Assembly (NCBI GenBank): GCA_913052045.1
Contig: CAJXDJ010000052.1
Location: 1 to 6,490 of the forward strand
Source of the DNA: an uncultured Dehalococcoidia bacterium
GTDB taxonomy: Bacteria > Chloroflexota > Dehalococcoidia > Lucifugimonadales > GCA-2712585
Reading direction: 5' to 3'
DNA: 6,490 bases
The notes beneath the pieces are model-generated. The model was not told the DNA's origin. It was given only the letters and a program-made list of their open reading frames with translations, and did not search any database. The position numbers and the translations under genes are program-made. Positions 5,333 through 6,490 of this stretch are shown piece after piece (the first letter of the stretch is position 1; each line of letters begins with the position of its first letter).

Positions 5333-6490
5333 TCAGCGAAATTGTTTCGATATAGCCAACAACTTTCGAATTTCGACTACCTCATCTCTTAGCATTGCCG
5401 CTTTCTCGAATTCCAAGTTCTTAGCTGATCGCTTCATTTGTATTTCTAGCTCTTTTACTACCCGGAACAGATCCGCCTCAGCCATAAGTTCGTATTCTTT
5501 GGTCAACGACAGACTGTCCCCTTCTACGTCCCTTTTAAGGCGGTCTGTGATGTCCTTTACTGCTTTTGTTATTCCTCGTGGAATTATTTTGTTACGTTTA
5601 TTGTGTTCGTTTTGTATAATTCGGCGTCGGGCCGTCTCATCAATGGCGTTCTTCATGGAATCAGTCACAACATCGGCGTACATAATCACATGGCCATTAA
5701 CGTGGCGGGACGCTCGTCCCGTCGTCTGTATGAGAGAAGAGCTAGACCTTAAGAATCCTTCCTTGTCTGCATCGAGGATGGCAACCAAGCTCACCTCGGG
5801 TAAGTCTAAGCCTTCACGTAGGAGATTAATGCCGACGACTACGTCGTAAGTTCCCAATCGCAAGTCAGTTAGGATCTCACTCCTTTCCAAGGTATGTATT
5901 TCTGAATGAAGGTAGTGGACGCGAACCCCCATTTCTTGTAGGTAATCAGCGAGTTCTTCGGCCATCTTTTTTGTTAGGGCTGTTACTAGACATCGTTCGT
6001 TGCGTTCCACGCGCAAATTGATTTCGTTTAATAGATCGTCTATTTGTCCTTTAGTAGGCTTGACCTGTATTACCGGGTCCAGGAGCCCTGTAGGTCTGAT
6101 AATCTGTTCTACAGTAACTTGGGCCATGCTATGTTCATAACTTGAGGGCGTTGCCGAAACGAATATCACTTGGTTTATGTGGTTCTCAAACTCTTCAAAA
6201 TGTAAAGGCCTGTTATCCAATGCGGAGGGTAGTCGAAATCCGAAATCCACCAGGGTGTTTTTTCGTGATATATCTCCTCTATACATACCCCTTATCTGGG
6301 GCATTGTCATATGAGACTCATCGATAAACAATAAATAATCTTGAGGGAAGTAATCCATTAAAGTCCATGGAGTACTTCCCTCGGCGCGACGGGTGATGTG
6401 ACGTGAATAATTCTCTATTCCAGAACAATAACCCACTGTTTGCATCATTTCCAGATCATACCTGGTTCGGGATTCTAATCGGGCCGCCTC
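5333..6490 (-). CDS. uvrB: UvrB, excinuclease ABC subunit B, C-terminal part cut by the window edge
   Basis: UvrB is the helicase-fold protein that verifies DNA damage and loads UvrC in nucleotide excision repair. The frame stays open to base 6490, so the visible 385 residues are the C-terminal part of a protein usually about 660-670 long; the N-terminal Walker A half lies outside. Numbering from the edge, the fragment begins EAARLESRTRYDLE, which matches the family. It then shows GYCSGIENYSRH (20-31), the DESH helicase motif at 57-60, SATPSSYE (112-119), GINLLREGLDLPEV (220-233), and the motif VI region QTTGRASRHVNG (255-266), where QTIGRAARNVNG is usual. Both arginines of GRxxR are kept. 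A C-terminal UVR motif for UvrC contact (LEIQMKRSAKNLEFEKAA, about 348-365) follows, and the protein ends soon after it, as normal. An ATG at 6446-6448 is internal, not the start. The stop lies 82 bases before the DUF59 start. Confidence 0.97.
   Translation of the reverse strand, partial: EAARLESRTRYDLEMMQTVGYCSGIENYSRHITRRAEGSTPWTLMDYFPQDYLLFIDESHMTMPQIRGMYRGDISRKNTLVDFGFRLPSALDNRPLHFEEFENHINQVIFVSATPSSYEHSMAQVTVEQIIRPTGLLDPVIQVKPTKGQIDDLLNEINLRVERNERCLVTALTKKMAEELADYLQEMGVRVHYLHSEIHTLERSEILTDLRLGTYDVVVGINLLREGLDLPEVSLVAILDADKEGFLRSSSSLIQTTGRASRHVNGHVIMYADVVTDSMKNAIDETARRRIIQNEHNKRNKIIPRGITKAVKDITDRLKRDVEGDSLSLTKEYELMAEADLFRVVKELEIQMKRSAKNLEFEKAAMLRDEVVEIRKLLAISKQFR

Noticed and set aside
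5062..5355. 97-residue + strand open frame opposite DUF59 and the uvrB end
   Set aside because: It lies antisense to two well-supported genes, shows no family motif and has no visible ribosome binding site; it is a shadow of the opposite strand.

Overview
The window is an ordinary-looking bacterial chromosome segment of moderately AT-rich DNA. It holds five supportable protein genes and one gene tail, in two convergent blocks. The + strand block (1 to ~3951) carries the end of an unidentified gene, then ribonuclease J (rnj), then an FtsK/SpoIIIE DNA translocase. The - strand block reads from 6490 down to 4083. It carries the C-terminal part of uvrB, a small MIP18/DUF59 (SufT/PaaD-like) Fe-S assembly protein, and an Mrp/NBP35-type P-loop ATPase. 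The blocks meet at a 131-base gap (3952-4082) with no convincing terminator. No RNA genes, mobile elements, CRISPR arrays or long repeats were seen.

Organism: the order (gene tail) - rnj - ftsK resembles the dapA - rnjB - (tepA) - spoIIIE order of Bacillus and related arrangements elsewhere. Sequence details suggest a Chloroflexota (Dehalococcoidia/SAR202-like) genome. These are the longer charged insert between the FtsK alpha and beta regions, and the SDSTYAE and FASLISR variants in RNase J. This placement is inferred from memory of family sequences and is tentative. TGA ends at least three other reading frames here, so the standard bacterial code applies.

How the genes work: RNase J handles RNA maturation and decay, FtsK pumps DNA at the division septum, and UvrB is the damage-verification helicase of nucleotide excision repair. 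The DUF59 and Mrp proteins are probably partners in Fe-S cluster assembly or transfer. They are often one fused protein (DUF59-Mrp) but here are separate neighbouring genes. A well-formed extended -10 promoter with a small dyad over its -35 box lies just after the uvrB stop and probably drives the DUF59-mrp pair.

No new multi-gene system is evident. The points most worth a second look are the FtsK gamma domain, cut by a TGA with family-like sequence continuing in frame beyond it; an Mrp protein lacking the CPxC cluster-binding motif; and the promoter/dyad ahead of DUF59-mrp.
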